Positions 8,405 to 17,221 of a stretch of 64,000 nucleotides of DNA are shown here, piece by piece (positions within the stretch are counted from its first letter, which is position 1; every line of letters starts with the position of its first letter). Origin of the DNA: UBA11612 sp964475755. GTDB taxonomy: Bacteria; Pseudomonadota; Alphaproteobacteria; Rhodospirillales; Rhodospirillaceae. Both the position numbers and the translations under genes were made by a program. A model generated the notes under the pieces. It saw only the letters and a program-made list of their open reading frames with translations, was not told where the DNA came from and searched no databases. The stretch lies in NCBI GenBank assembly GCA_964475755.1, contig CAYYXR010000003.1, positions 1-64,000 of the forward strand, in the 5' to 3' direction.

Positions 8405-9037
8405 ATGCGGACACTTCAGTTCCGTAAATTCAATAATGTGTCCATTCCGGTCGTCAAACGCGCCGTGAAGGGGTCGTCGAAAGGCGTGTCCAAAGGGCTG
8501 CCGATGCACTGGTCCGACGAATGCCGGGCCTTTGTCGATCATTGGGCCGGTTTGCGGGAAGAGGGTGTCTTGATGCCGACCTCGGACCGCTTCATGGAAC
8601 GGCCGTCGAGCGATTTCACGCCGAGCACCTACATAGTGGATATCGAGAACGACGTCGCCGTCGTCAGGTTTCAGGGCAGCGCTTTGGAAGAACGCTGGGG
8701 CGCAAGTCTGACGGGCCAAGATATCCACGGAGGGCAGGCGGCGAGATTCAGGCAAAGATCCATCCTGAATATGAATCATGTCATCGCGCAGCCGTGCGGG
8801 TATCTGGCGATGAACACTTACACCACGTCCTACGGGCGCGAGGTCACTGCCGATCTGGTGCAATTGCCGTTATCCACGGCGCCGGGCCGTCCGCCGCGCC
8901 TCGTGTGTTACGTCGGAGACGACCCCGACCGCAGCCACGTGGACAAGATGACGGCCTTCACCAAAACCATTCAATTGGACTGGCTCGATCTTGGTGCCGG
9001 CATTCCGGCCGCTGCGCCGCTCGATCTTTTGAGCTGA
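8405..9037 (+). CDS. PAS_5-family protein
   Basis: 210 residues. From about residue 34 (MHWSDECRAFVDHW) the sequence follows the PAS_5 family common in alphaproteobacteria: a loop with TSDRFMERPSSDFTPS, then STYIVDIENDVAVVRFQGSA, a central QRSILNMNHVIAQPCGYLAMN, and a closing strand with LVCYVGDDPD. These proteins are free-standing sensory-like domains without an output module. The first 33 residues are basic and the ribosome site before the ATG at 8405 is weak, so Met34 (8504) is an alternative start. Convergent with the gene at 9073. Confidence 0.7.
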   Translation: MRTLQFRKFNNVSIPVVKRAVKGSSKGVSKGLPMHWSDECRAFVDHWAGLREEGVLMPTSDRFMERPSSDFTPSTYIVDIENDVAVVRFQGSALEERWGASLTGQDIHGGQAARFRQRSILNMNHVIAQPCGYLAMNTYTTSYGREVTADLVQLPLSTAPGRPPRLVCYVGDDPDRSHVDKMTAFTKTIQLDWLDLGAGIPAAAPLDLLS

Positions 9038-9072
9038 GAAGAAATCCGGCCCCAGCAGTCTTTCGTAAGCCT

Positions 9073-9564
9073 TTAGCTTTTGGGGACGAGATAATCCGAC
9101 CATTCCTGGATTTTGCCGTCGCGAACGATGAACACGCCGGCTACGGCAAAGCGTCCGGTCGGCTCCTTGCCCGGAACAATCACATAGTCGCTGCGGGAAT
9201 TGGCGACGATGGGCCCGATGGCGAAGGTGTCGAGCGTATCGATGCCAAACCGCTGGCCGTCTTTCAGAAAGACATTGAAGGCGTCGATGGCGGCGGCCTT
9301 GCCTTCCACCGCCGGCTTGTTTTCCTCCATGCGCAAGATGCAGTCCTCGGCGATGAATGCCGCGAGCTTCTCGGCCGTGCAGTCCGGGGCGCTCCAGAGT
9401 TTCATGAACTCGCCGACCATGGCGACATTGGCTTTTTCCGTCGCCGATCGTTCGTGGCTTTCCGCTGCCGCGCTACGTGCCAAACCGGCGAGCGCGACGG
9501 CGCCGAGACCGCCGGCGGCAAGCGCGCCGCGCCGTGAAACGGTATTGTCAGGTGTATCGGTCAT
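9073..9564 (-). CDS. Tat-exported limonene-1,2-epoxide hydrolase-like protein
   Basis: 163 residues. The N-terminus carries a twin-arginine signal (VSRRGALAAGGLGAVALAGLA). The mature part follows the limonene-epoxide-hydrolase subclass of the NTF2 fold. The catalytic Arg-x-Asp is visible in NSRSDYVIVP and the partner Asp in GKIQEWSDYL, so the catalytic trio appears intact. Known members add water to an epoxide. Export through Tat is unusual for this family. The ATG at 9564 follows GGGAGGGGGAAC; an earlier in-frame start at 9615 lacks a ribosome site. Divergent from the iron permease at 9771. Confidence 0.75.
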   Translation of the reverse strand: MTDTPDNTVSRRGALAAGGLGAVALAGLARSAAAESHERSATEKANVAMVGEFMKLWSAPDCTAEKLAAFIAEDCILRMEENKPAVEGKAAAIDAFNVFLKDGQRFGIDTLDTFAIGPIVANSRSDYVIVPGKEPTGRFAVAGVFIVRDGKIQEWSDYLVPKS

Positions 9565-9707
9565 GTGCGGTTCCCCCTCCCTGGTTGCGAAGTTCACAGT
9601 TAATCGCGCAGACAAAAGGGCGGCAAGCTGGAATGCGTACTGTCCCGGACTTGTCCAGGTGAAGGCTCGGCCTCTATTTAGGCTTGGGAAATATTCGGTT
9701 TTTACTT

Positions 9708-9726
9708 GCGATCTATTCTCATTAGC
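9708..9726. promoter_or_regulatory. Candidate Fur-type iron box
   Basis: On the minus strand GCTAATGAGAATAGATCGC matches the 19-base Fur consensus in about 12 positions, best in the first 12 bases. It lies 44 bases upstream of the iron permease start, where an iron-responsive operator would be expected. The second half is poor, and alphaproteobacteria often use Irr or RirA instead, so this is only a candidate. Confidence 0.3.
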
Positions 9727-9770
9727 AATACATAAGCAGGCAAGCTGCCCACATTATAGAGAGACCAATT

Positions 9771-11735
9771 ATGCCGACTTTACTGCGCCGCTATGTTCTC
9801 GCTGCTCTCGCCATATTTGTGCTGGCAGGTGCGGCAGCATTTTCTCCGAGCCAAGCGCAGGACGCGGCCTACGCCACCGATGTCCGCCAGACCTGGAAAT
9901 TGCTCGATTATATCGCCGTCGACTATCCGGAAGCCGTGGCTGACGGCGCGGTCATCAACGACTTCGAATATGCCGAGATGCAAGAATTCGCGGCGACGGC
10001 CCGCGAGTCCATCGCCGCGTTGCCGGCCAGTGAAGGTCAGGACGCGTTGGTGGCGCAGGCCGATCTGCTCGGCGATGCGATTGAGTCCATGGCGGCGCCC
10101 GTGGAAGTCGCGCAACTCGCGCGCGGCATGGCCGATGCTTTGCTGGCGGCCTATCCGGTACCGACGGCGCCGGATTCAATTCCCGATCTTGCGCGCGGCG
10201 CAGCCGTTTACGCGGAGCAATGCGCAAGCTGCCACGGTGTGACCGGCTACGCCGACGGCCCGGCGGTGACGGAAGATATGGACCCGTTGCCGATCCCCTT
10301 CGCCGAGCCGGAGCGGGCACGCGAGCGCAGTCTGTTCTCTCTGTTTGAAGTGGTCACGCAAGGTCTCGAAGAGACGTCCATGGTCAGCTACCGCGACGTG
10401 CTGTCCGAGGAAGACCGCTGGGCGGTTTCGTTTTACGCGGGCACGCTTTCATTCTCCGATGAACAGCGCCGGAACGGCGCGCAACTGTGGCAGGACAACG
10501 AAATCCTGCGCGTGAAATTTCCAAATGTGGAAACCTTGGTGCGTATGACGGAGGCGCAGCTGGCCTCCACTGTTAATGATGATGTCGCGCGTGGCCTTAT
10601 GGCATATCTGCGCAGCAATCCGTCCGTGGTCAGTCAGGATACCGAAGGCTTGCTTGCCGTCGCACGTGTGCGGCTGTCGGAGAGCCTAGAGGCGTACCGC
10701 AGCGGAAATGCGCAACAGGCGAATTCACTCGCATTGTCTTCCTATCTCGATGGATTTGAGCCCATCGAACCGATGCTGCGCGCCCGAGACGCGGATCTGT
10801 TGATTGGCGTTGAAACAGCCATGATCGAATATCGCAGCCGTATCGGCGCTGGCGCGTCCATCGAGGATATCACGGCGCAAAAGCAAACCGTGGATGCGTT
10901 GTTTGCTCAAGCCGAACAAACCTTGTCGGTGTCCGACGGCGATGCCACGGCTGCATTCCTCGGCTCGTTCACCATTCTTCTGCGCGAAGGTCTTGAAGCT
11001 CTGCTGGTCGTGGTGGCCATGATCGGCTTCCTCACCAAGGTCGAGCGTCGCGACATGCTGCCCTATGTCCATGTGGGTTGGGTCGGTGCTCTGGCGGCCG
11101 GCGTGCTGACATGGGTTATCGCCGTGACCGTCGTGGACATCAGCGGTGCGAACCGGGAACTCACCGAAGGGGTGTCCGCAGTATTTGCCGCGGTGGTGCT
11201 GCTCAGTGTCGGCATCTGGATGCACCAGAAGAGCCTTGCCGGTCAGTGGCAGGCGTACATTAAAGAAAAAATGTCGGCCGTTCTGACGCGTCGCTCGGCG
11301 TTCCTGTTGTTCTTGCTGTCTTTTGTTGTGGTTTACCGTGAAGTGTTTGAAACCATATTGTTTTACGTGGCGCTTTGGACCGCGGGGAACAACGAGTCCA
11401 TTCTGGCCGGCATGGGGGCGGGCGTGGCTGCGCTTGTCGTGGTGACCGTGATTCTGCTCAAAACCAGCCAGCGTTTGCCGATCGGGCAATTCTTTGCAGC
11501 GAGTTCCGCGCTGATCGCCTTACTGGCCTTTGTGCTGGCGGGCAAGGGTGTTGCCGCGTTCGAGGAAGCGGGCATGCTGCCGGTGATCACCGTGGACTTC
11601 CCGCGTATCGATTGGCTGGGCGTGTATCCGTCCGCCCTGCCGCTTCTAGCGCAATTGGCTGTGATTGTTCTGGTTGCCGCGGGTGTCATGTACAACGTGC
11701 GTACCGCCCGTGCGGCGCCGAGCGCGGCCGAGTAA
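9771..11735 (+). CDS. Cytochrome c-FTR1 fusion iron permease
   Basis: 654 residues. A signal peptide covers residues 1-30 (ALAIFVLAGAAAFSPSQAQ). A periplasmic region includes a cytochrome c domain with heme motif CASCH at about residues 150-154. A C-terminal FTR1 permease domain has about seven helices, with the iron-binding motif REGLE near residue 405 and the second acidic motif REVFET near 523. In FTR1 systems oxidation and transport of Fe2+ are coupled; the fused heme domain probably passes electrons, which is inference from architecture. GAGAGACC precedes the ATG. A possible Fur box lies upstream. Convergent with the DUF1501 gene, 12 bases away. Confidence 0.9.
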   Translation: MPTLLRRYVLAALAIFVLAGAAAFSPSQAQDAAYATDVRQTWKLLDYIAVDYPEAVADGAVINDFEYAEMQEFAATARESIAALPASEGQDALVAQADLLGDAIESMAAPVEVAQLARGMADALLAAYPVPTAPDSIPDLARGAAVYAEQCASCHGVTGYADGPAVTEDMDPLPIPFAEPERARERSLFSLFEVVTQGLEETSMVSYRDVLSEEDRWAVSFYAGTLSFSDEQRRNGAQLWQDNEILRVKFPNVETLVRMTEAQLASTVNDDVARGLMAYLRSNPSVVSQDTEGLLAVARVRLSESLEAYRSGNAQQANSLALSSYLDGFEPIEPMLRARDADLLIGVETAMIEYRSRIGAGASIEDITAQKQTVDALFAQAEQTLSVSDGDATAAFLGSFTILLREGLEALLVVVAMIGFLTKVERRDMLPYVHVGWVGALAAGVLTWVIAVTVVDISGANRELTEGVSAVFAAVVLLSVGIWMHQKSLAGQWQAYIKEKMSAVLTRRSAFLLFLLSFVVVYREVFETILFYVALWTAGNNESILAGMGAGVAALVVVTVILLKTSQRLPIGQFFAASSALIALLAFVLAGKGVAAFEEAGMLPVITVDFPRIDWLGVYPSALPLLAQLAVIVLVAAGVMYNVRTARAAPSAAE

Positions 11736-11747
11736 ACCTACGGGACT

Positions 11748-12965
11748 TTACGCGTTTAAAAATCCGAGCGGCTGATACTGAATGGTTGGAAAGACCTGAC
11801 TTAGGTTTCCCTCGCCGTGGCGTTTTACAAGAATTTCGGAAATCACTTGGCGGTAGTCGGTGGTGACCGCGAGATCGCCATTGTTCAGCTGACTGGCGGC
11901 AAGGCCCGGCCAATCACCATAGATTTTGCCGCCTTTGACATTGCCCGACATGACCATCATTGCCGAGGCTGAGCCGTGATCGGTGCCGTTGTTGGCATTT
12001 TGCTGCAGGCGGCGGCCGAATTCGGTCATGGTGACGAGGGTTATGCGGTCCCGATAGTCGAGCATGTCTTTCCAGAAGGCATTCAGGGATTGAGAAAATT
12101 CGGTCGTGCGTTGGGCGAATTCATTGGGGAGGTTGTTATGCATGTCCCAACTGCCGAAATCTACGGTCGCGACGTTCACGCCTAAATCCATTTTTATAAG
12201 TTCCGCCAGTGAGCTTAGGGAGCGCGATAATGCGCCGCCCGTATAGCCAACGTTTGCGTCGCTCTTTTCCAAGGTCGCATATTTTTCCTGGACGAGATCC
12301 ACCGCGTTCAACGTGGAGATGGCGACGTCCTGATAGGGACTTCCCCCTGGATTCATGGCGCGTATGACGTCCGCGTTGAGTGCGTCGCCTGCGATTTTGA
12401 ATTCGGCTGGGTCCGCGATGGCTGTTGCGCCGCTTTCGCCCAATAGGGACACTGGGTTGCTGGCACCAGATGCGATCACGGCAAGATCCGATGAAGCCGC
12501 CCCTGTCGAAGCAACGTGGCGTGCCAGCCACCCGGTGTCCTGCTCGAGTTCGCCGTCCGCCACACCCTTTTCCATATTCGCTTGAACGGTGAAGTGGCTG
12601 CGGTCTGCGGTATGCAGCCCTGTCGCGTGAATGAAGGCAATGTGTTCGTTGTCGTAAAGACTCTTCAGTTCCGGCGCGCTGTTGCTCAAGTAGAAATCCA
12701 CACCATCTAGGCTATCGAGTCCGATACCTGCGTTCTCTCCCGAGGTCGGTACTTTGATGCCTGGACGCGCGGCGATGTAGTTCGCATCCCCTGCCGGCGA
12801 AAGCATTTGCAGCCAGTCGCAAGCGCCGCGTTGAAACAAAACAATGAGAATGTCATTGGATGATTGCGCTTCTTGGGCGAAGGAAACCCTCAAACCCGGC
12901 GCAAGAGCGGTCAGTGCTGTGGCTGTAGAAGCGCCGACCAGGAAATTTCGTCTTTAGAAGGTCAT
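11748..12965 (-). pseudogene. DUF1501 protein, Tat signal cut by an in-frame TAA at codon 4
   Basis: An ATG at 12965 with AGGAG seven bases upstream opens MTF, then TAA (12954-12956), then in the same frame RRNFLVGASTATALTALAPG, a textbook Tat signal, and about 380 further residues to 11748. Changing the TAA to TCA would give MTFSRRNFLVGA, the usual DUF1501 start. Conserved DUF1501 features follow (LFQRGACDWLQMLSP, MTEFGRRLQQNANNGTDHG). Known members are exported and occur beside DUF1800 proteins, as here. Without the signal, a start at TTG 12893 would leave the protein cytoplasmic. A real nonsense mutation or an assembly error are both possible. Confidence 0.75.
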
Positions 12966-12974
12966 GCGAGGCTC

Positions 12975-14579
12975 CTATCGCAGCGCGAATTCTTCGGTCG
13001 TGGCGATCAAGCCCACAAGCCGACGATACGTGCCTTCAATGTCTTCCGCGCGTCCGGAAAATTCACGTTGGAAGGGCACGCCAACCACGCTGCCCTGGTC
13101 GATTATGAGGGCGTCCATAACGGCGGCGCTCGGCTCATATCCGATGAGGCGCTCAACCCAGTGCTCGACGACTCCTATCGCAGACGAGGCGGCGCTTTCC
13201 GGCGTCTGTGCGTCAAACTAAGTTGTAAACTCTGCGATGTAAGGTACCGCAATTAGGAAGTTCCAAGTGGAAAGCGTCGCGCCTGTTGCGAGCCAGTATC
13301 CGTTGTTGTCCGGCCGCCCGTTCGGCGCTTGCCAAGCGAACAGCCCATCATTGAGCGGGTCCAGCGCGCCGGTCATATAAGTGGCTGCGGACACCGAAGA
13401 CCCGATCCCGCGCGCCATCGCGATGATGCGTTCGTAGGGACGGCGGATTTTGGTGCGGGGCTCGGTAAATATTTCTTCGCCGTCGAGAATGATGGACTTA
13501 AGAACACGCGCGATCTGATCGGGTTCATTCGTATTGTCCAGCCACGTCGTGGCGGCGCGCTCAACCACCGCCTCCGGCGGATTGTCTCCAAAAATGCGCC
13601 TGCATAGCTTAGTGCATATGAAGGTCGCGGTGGCCGGGTGCGCGGCAATAATGTCTAAGAATTTTTGAGCTTGAGAGATGCCTTCAAAGCCCGAGATGTC
13701 GATCCCGAGCACTTCGGTGGCAGCCGTGCTGTGCTGCGCCTGGAGAAAAATAAATTTTCCTGAAAACGGTAGTGATGTCCCGCCGAGCCGTTGTCCGACC
13801 TCGATGGTCCAACCGGAGAGGGCTTTGGCCGCTTCGATGACATCCTGATCGGTGAAACCTATCGCGACACCGTCTGCTCCTTTTTCCACCGGTGCGTCGC
13901 CGCCCACGCCAAGGTAGGCGTCTCCACCCAGGGTGTGTAATTCCATAATCTCGCGCGCATAATTTTCGTTTGGCGCAAGCGCGTTGTTGCTGGCGTTGTC
14001 GAGATAAAGAAGCATCGACGTGGACTGGGCCGTGGCTTCAAGCAACGTACGGAAATTGCCGAAGACATTTGGCCGAATGACGTCACGGTCGAAAACCGGC
14101 AGCAGTGTTGTGGCGAGTTGGTTCTCGACTTTACCGATGTTGAAATGGTTGTGCCAAAAGTCTGTCATGAATTCGCGCAGTTGATATTGCGCGTGGGTAT
14201 TCCTGATCCATGTCGCGGCACCGAGTTCCTGCTGCACCCGAAAACGTTCAGTGAATGAAATAGATTTGCCTGCCTGGGTCGCGACAAACCAAAGATCTTC
14301 GGTGCTGGCGTCGAGGTAGTAGAGGGGCCGGTCTTCATTGACGGCGTCCCAGGTTCCGTCTGGGAACATGGCCTCGTCCGCCGCCGCATACTTGATGGGC
14401 ATCGTTTGTGTCTGGATATAGGCCGCGAGGTCGGGCTCATCCCCCTCTGGAGGCGTCAGTTGGCCTTCAACCCAGTTTTCCCACCCCAATGAGTCTACGT
14501 TCGCGACATCTACGTCGCGCGCACCGAAGGTTACGCGATTAAGGGCGGTGCGTAGCCGGTGGGGATCAGACGGAAGCAT
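12975..14579 (-). pseudogene. DUF1800 protein with in-frame TAG at codon 454
   Basis: The frame opens at 14579 with LRTALNRVTFGARDVD, the normal DUF1800 start. It includes FMTDFWHNHFNIGK, NENYAREIMELHTLGG and GWTIEVG, then stops at TAG (13218-13220) after PYIAEFTT. Reading on in the same frame gives 80 more codons ending RRLVGLIATTEEFALR and TAG (12975-12977), which is the usual DUF1800 C-terminus, so one substitution separates it from an intact gene of about 534 codons. The DUF1501 start lies 10 bases after the distal stop. The pair's function is not known; exported partner proteins of this kind are often found together. Confidence 0.75.
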
Positions 14580-14974
14580 GCTTGGCTCCTAGGCCGCCAA
14601 ACCGATGCCTGTTCAGGCGGACAACCGTACGGTGGTCACATACGCGATACAATACCATCCGGTGAATCTGGGCGGATTTCGTTGAAGTCCTTGGAATCTT
14701 ACGGTTAGCCCTCATGGCGAACGTCCCCTGACGCCGGTGATATACTTTAAACGGCCCCGGCGCCGATTCCGTTGCAACTATTCCGAGAAAGGCGATTTTG
14801 AGGTGATTCGCGGCTTCCGAGCCGGTCCGGTCCCGCGCTCGCCCTGGGGATTCCGTTGCCGCGCTTGGATTCCGCCGGGGACTATTGTATTTCCCGCTAC
14901 TCTTCTCACGCGCGCACCTCACATGTTGCCAACGGTGCGCGTTATCACCGCAAGCAGAAGGACACAAAATTCCC
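14580..14974. other. 395-base divergent intergenic region, no gene seen
   Basis: This lies between the DUF1800 start (minus strand) and gap (plus strand). I see no ribosome-preceded short ORF, no RNA gene and no strong inverted repeat. It should carry the promoters of gap-pgk and of the DUF1800-DUF1501 pair, but no convincing -35/-10 pair could be picked by eye. Confidence 0.5.
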
Positions 14975-15997
14975 ATGGCAGTTCGCGTCGCACTCAACGG
15001 ATTTGGCCGCATTGGCCGCATGGTTTTCCGGGCTTTGGTGGAAGCCAAGCGCTCGGATGTGGAAATCGTCGCCATCAACGATCTTGGTCCGGCGGACTCC
15101 AACGCCCATTTGCTGCGATATGACTCTGTCCATGGTCCGTTGCCCGCTGATGTGTCGGCGTCCAGCGGTGCGTTGGTGGTGAACGGCAAAGAGATTAAAG
15201 CGCTGGCGGAGCGCGATCCGACAAAATTGCCCTGGAAAGATCTCGGCATCGATATCGTTGCCGAGTGCACCGGTATTTTCACCGACAAGGAAAAAGCCCA
15301 GGTGCATTTGAGCGCAGGCGCGAAAAAAGTTCTGGTGTCCGCGCCGTCCAAAGGCGCCGATCTCACCGTTGTCTACGGCGTGAACCACGACAAGCTCAGC
15401 AAGGAGCACCTGGTGGTCAGCAACGCATCGTGCACCACGAACTGTCTGGCGCCGGTCGCGCACGTCTTGCACAGCCTCTACGGCATTCAGCAGGGCTACA
15501 TGACGACGATTCACGCCTACACCGGCGATCAGGCCACGGTCGATACGCTGCACAAGGATTTGCGCCGGGCGCGGGCCGCGGCGCTGAACATGATCCCGAC
15601 CTCCACCGGCGCGGCCAAAGCCGTGGGCGAAGTGCTGCCCGAACTCAAAGGCAAACTGGACGGCTCGGCCATTCGCGTGCCAACGCCCAATGTCTCCGTC
15701 GTCGATCTCAAGTGCGTGCTCTCGAAAGAAGCGACCGAGGACGCCATCAATAAGGCGATGGCCGAAGCGGCCGAAGGCAAATCGTTCGGCGGCGCGCTCA
15801 AGGGCGTGCTGGCGAACAATACGCTGCCGCTGGTGTCCACCGACTTCAATCACTGCCCGGCGTCGAGCACGTTCGATGCCACGCAAACCAAGGTGATGCC
15901 CGGAAATTTCGTGCGGGTGTTGTCCTGGTACGACAACGAATGGGGCTTCTCGAACCGCATGCTCGATACGCTCGCGGCGATGGGTAAGCTGCTTTAA
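14975..15997 (+). CDS. gap: Glyceraldehyde-3-phosphate dehydrogenase, type I
   Basis: 340 residues, full length. An N-terminal NAD-binding Rossmann segment (VRVALNGFGRIGRMVFRAL) and the active-site motif SNASCTTNCLAP with its catalytic Cys near residue 155 are clear, together with the C-terminal WYDNEWGFSNRM. The enzyme converts glyceraldehyde-3-phosphate, phosphate and NAD(P)+ to 1,3-bisphosphoglycerate in the cytoplasm. The ATG at 14975 gives the standard N-terminus; earlier in-frame codons would add 30 unconserved residues. The stop is 9 bases before pgk, so the two form a glycolytic operon. Confidence 0.97.
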   Translation: MAVRVALNGFGRIGRMVFRALVEAKRSDVEIVAINDLGPADSNAHLLRYDSVHGPLPADVSASSGALVVNGKEIKALAERDPTKLPWKDLGIDIVAECTGIFTDKEKAQVHLSAGAKKVLVSAPSKGADLTVVYGVNHDKLSKEHLVVSNASCTTNCLAPVAHVLHSLYGIQQGYMTTIHAYTGDQATVDTLHKDLRRARAAALNMIPTSTGAAKAVGEVLPELKGKLDGSAIRVPTPNVSVVDLKCVLSKEATEDAINKAMAEAAEGKSFGGALKGVLANNTLPLVSTDFNHCPASSTFDATQTKVMPGNFVRVLSWYDNEWGFSNRMLDTLAAMGKLL

Positions 15998-16006
15998 CCG
16001 GCATCC

Positions 16007-17209
16007 ATGTTCGACTTCAAGACCATCGGCCAGGCGGACGTCGCCGGCAAACGCGTGCTGGTGCGCGCCGATCTGAACGTACCGTTGAAAGACGGCGTGG
16101 TGACGGACGCAACGCGCATCGAGCGCTTCTTGCCGACCTTGCGCGGGCTTGTTGCCAAGCGGGCCAAAGTGATCGTGCTCTCGCATTTCGACCGGCCCAA
16201 GGGCAAGCGCGTGCCGGAGATGTCTTTACGACCCGTGGCCAAAGCGATGGCGAAGGCGTTAGGGCATGATGTCGCTTTTGCCGAGGATTGCGTGGGCGAG
16301 GCGGCTGAAAACGCGATCAAAGGTTTGCAACCCGGCCGTGTTTTGCTGCTTGAAAATTTACGCTTTCATGTCGGTGAAGAGGCCAACGATCCGGCGTTCG
16401 TCAAACAGCTGGCCGCGCTCGGCGATATTTATGTGAACGATGGGTTTTCGGTGGCGCACCGCGCGCATGCCTCGACGGAAGGACTTGCACACGAACTGCC
16501 CGCCTACGCGGGCCGGCAGATGCAGGCTGAGCTTGAGGTCCTTGAAGCGGTACTGGTGAATCCGACACCGCAAGTCATGGCCATTGTCGGCGGCAGCAAG
16601 ATATCCACCAAGCTCGATCTTCTCGACAATCTCGTTGAAAAAGTCGATGTGCTGGTGATCGGCGGCGGCATGGCCAATACATTCCTCAATGCGCAAGGTG
16701 TGAGCGTGGGCAAATCCCTGTGCGAACGCGATTTGGCCGACACCGCGCGCGGCATTCTGGAAAAAGCCAAGACGGCCAATTGCGAAATTGTTCTGCCCAC
16801 GGATGCCGTCGTGGCGTCGGAATTAAAGGAGGGCACTGAGACCTCCGTTTGCGAGATCAATGCGGTGCCCGAGGACAAGATGATCCTCGATGTCGGTCCG
16901 GCCAGTATTGAGGCTCTGAAAACGAAGCTCGCCAAATGCAAGACGCTGCTGTGGAACGGGCCTTTGGGGGCTTTTGAAATTCCGCCCTTTGACGTCGGTA
17001 CCAATGAAGTCGCGAAGAAGGCCGCCGAGCTGACCCAGGACGGTACGCTGGTTTCCGTTGCCGGCGGGGGTGATACCGTGTCCGCATTAAACGGCGCGGG
17101 CGTTTTGGACGAGCTGACCTATGTGTCCACCGCCGGCGGCGCGTTTCTTGAATGGCTTGAAGGCAAGGAACTGCCGGGGGTCAAAGCCCTCAGCGGTCAG
17201 GCCGCGTAA
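16007..17209 (+). CDS. pgk: Phosphoglycerate kinase
   Basis: 400 residues, normal length. N-terminal substrate-binding motif RVLVRADLNVPLKDG, then SHFDRPKG, LLENLRFHVGEE, the Ala-rich VNDGFSVAHRAHAS, and C-terminal nucleotide-binding segments IVGGSKISTKLDLL and VSVAGGGDTVSALN. Transfers phosphate from 1,3-bisphosphoglycerate to ADP. Co-transcribed with gap nine bases upstream; ends tail-to-tail with accA twelve bases away. Confidence 0.97.
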   Translation: MFDFKTIGQADVAGKRVLVRADLNVPLKDGVVTDATRIERFLPTLRGLVAKRAKVIVLSHFDRPKGKRVPEMSLRPVAKAMAKALGHDVAFAEDCVGEAAENAIKGLQPGRVLLLENLRFHVGEEANDPAFVKQLAALGDIYVNDGFSVAHRAHASTEGLAHELPAYAGRQMQAELEVLEAVLVNPTPQVMAIVGGSKISTKLDLLDNLVEKVDVLVIGGGMANTFLNAQGVSVGKSLCERDLADTARGILEKAKTANCEIVLPTDAVVASELKEGTETSVCEINAVPEDKMILDVGPASIEALKTKLAKCKTLLWNGPLGAFEIPPFDVGTNEVAKKAAELTQDGTLVSVAGGGDTVSALNGAGVLDELTYVSTAGGAFLEWLEGKELPGVKALSGQAA

Positions 17210-17221
17210 GTCACCGCGAGG

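Noticed and set aside
14945..16186. Long open frame on the minus strand opposite gap
   Set aside because: Antisense shadow of gap and the start of pgk. No ribosome site, and the composition is that of a complement.
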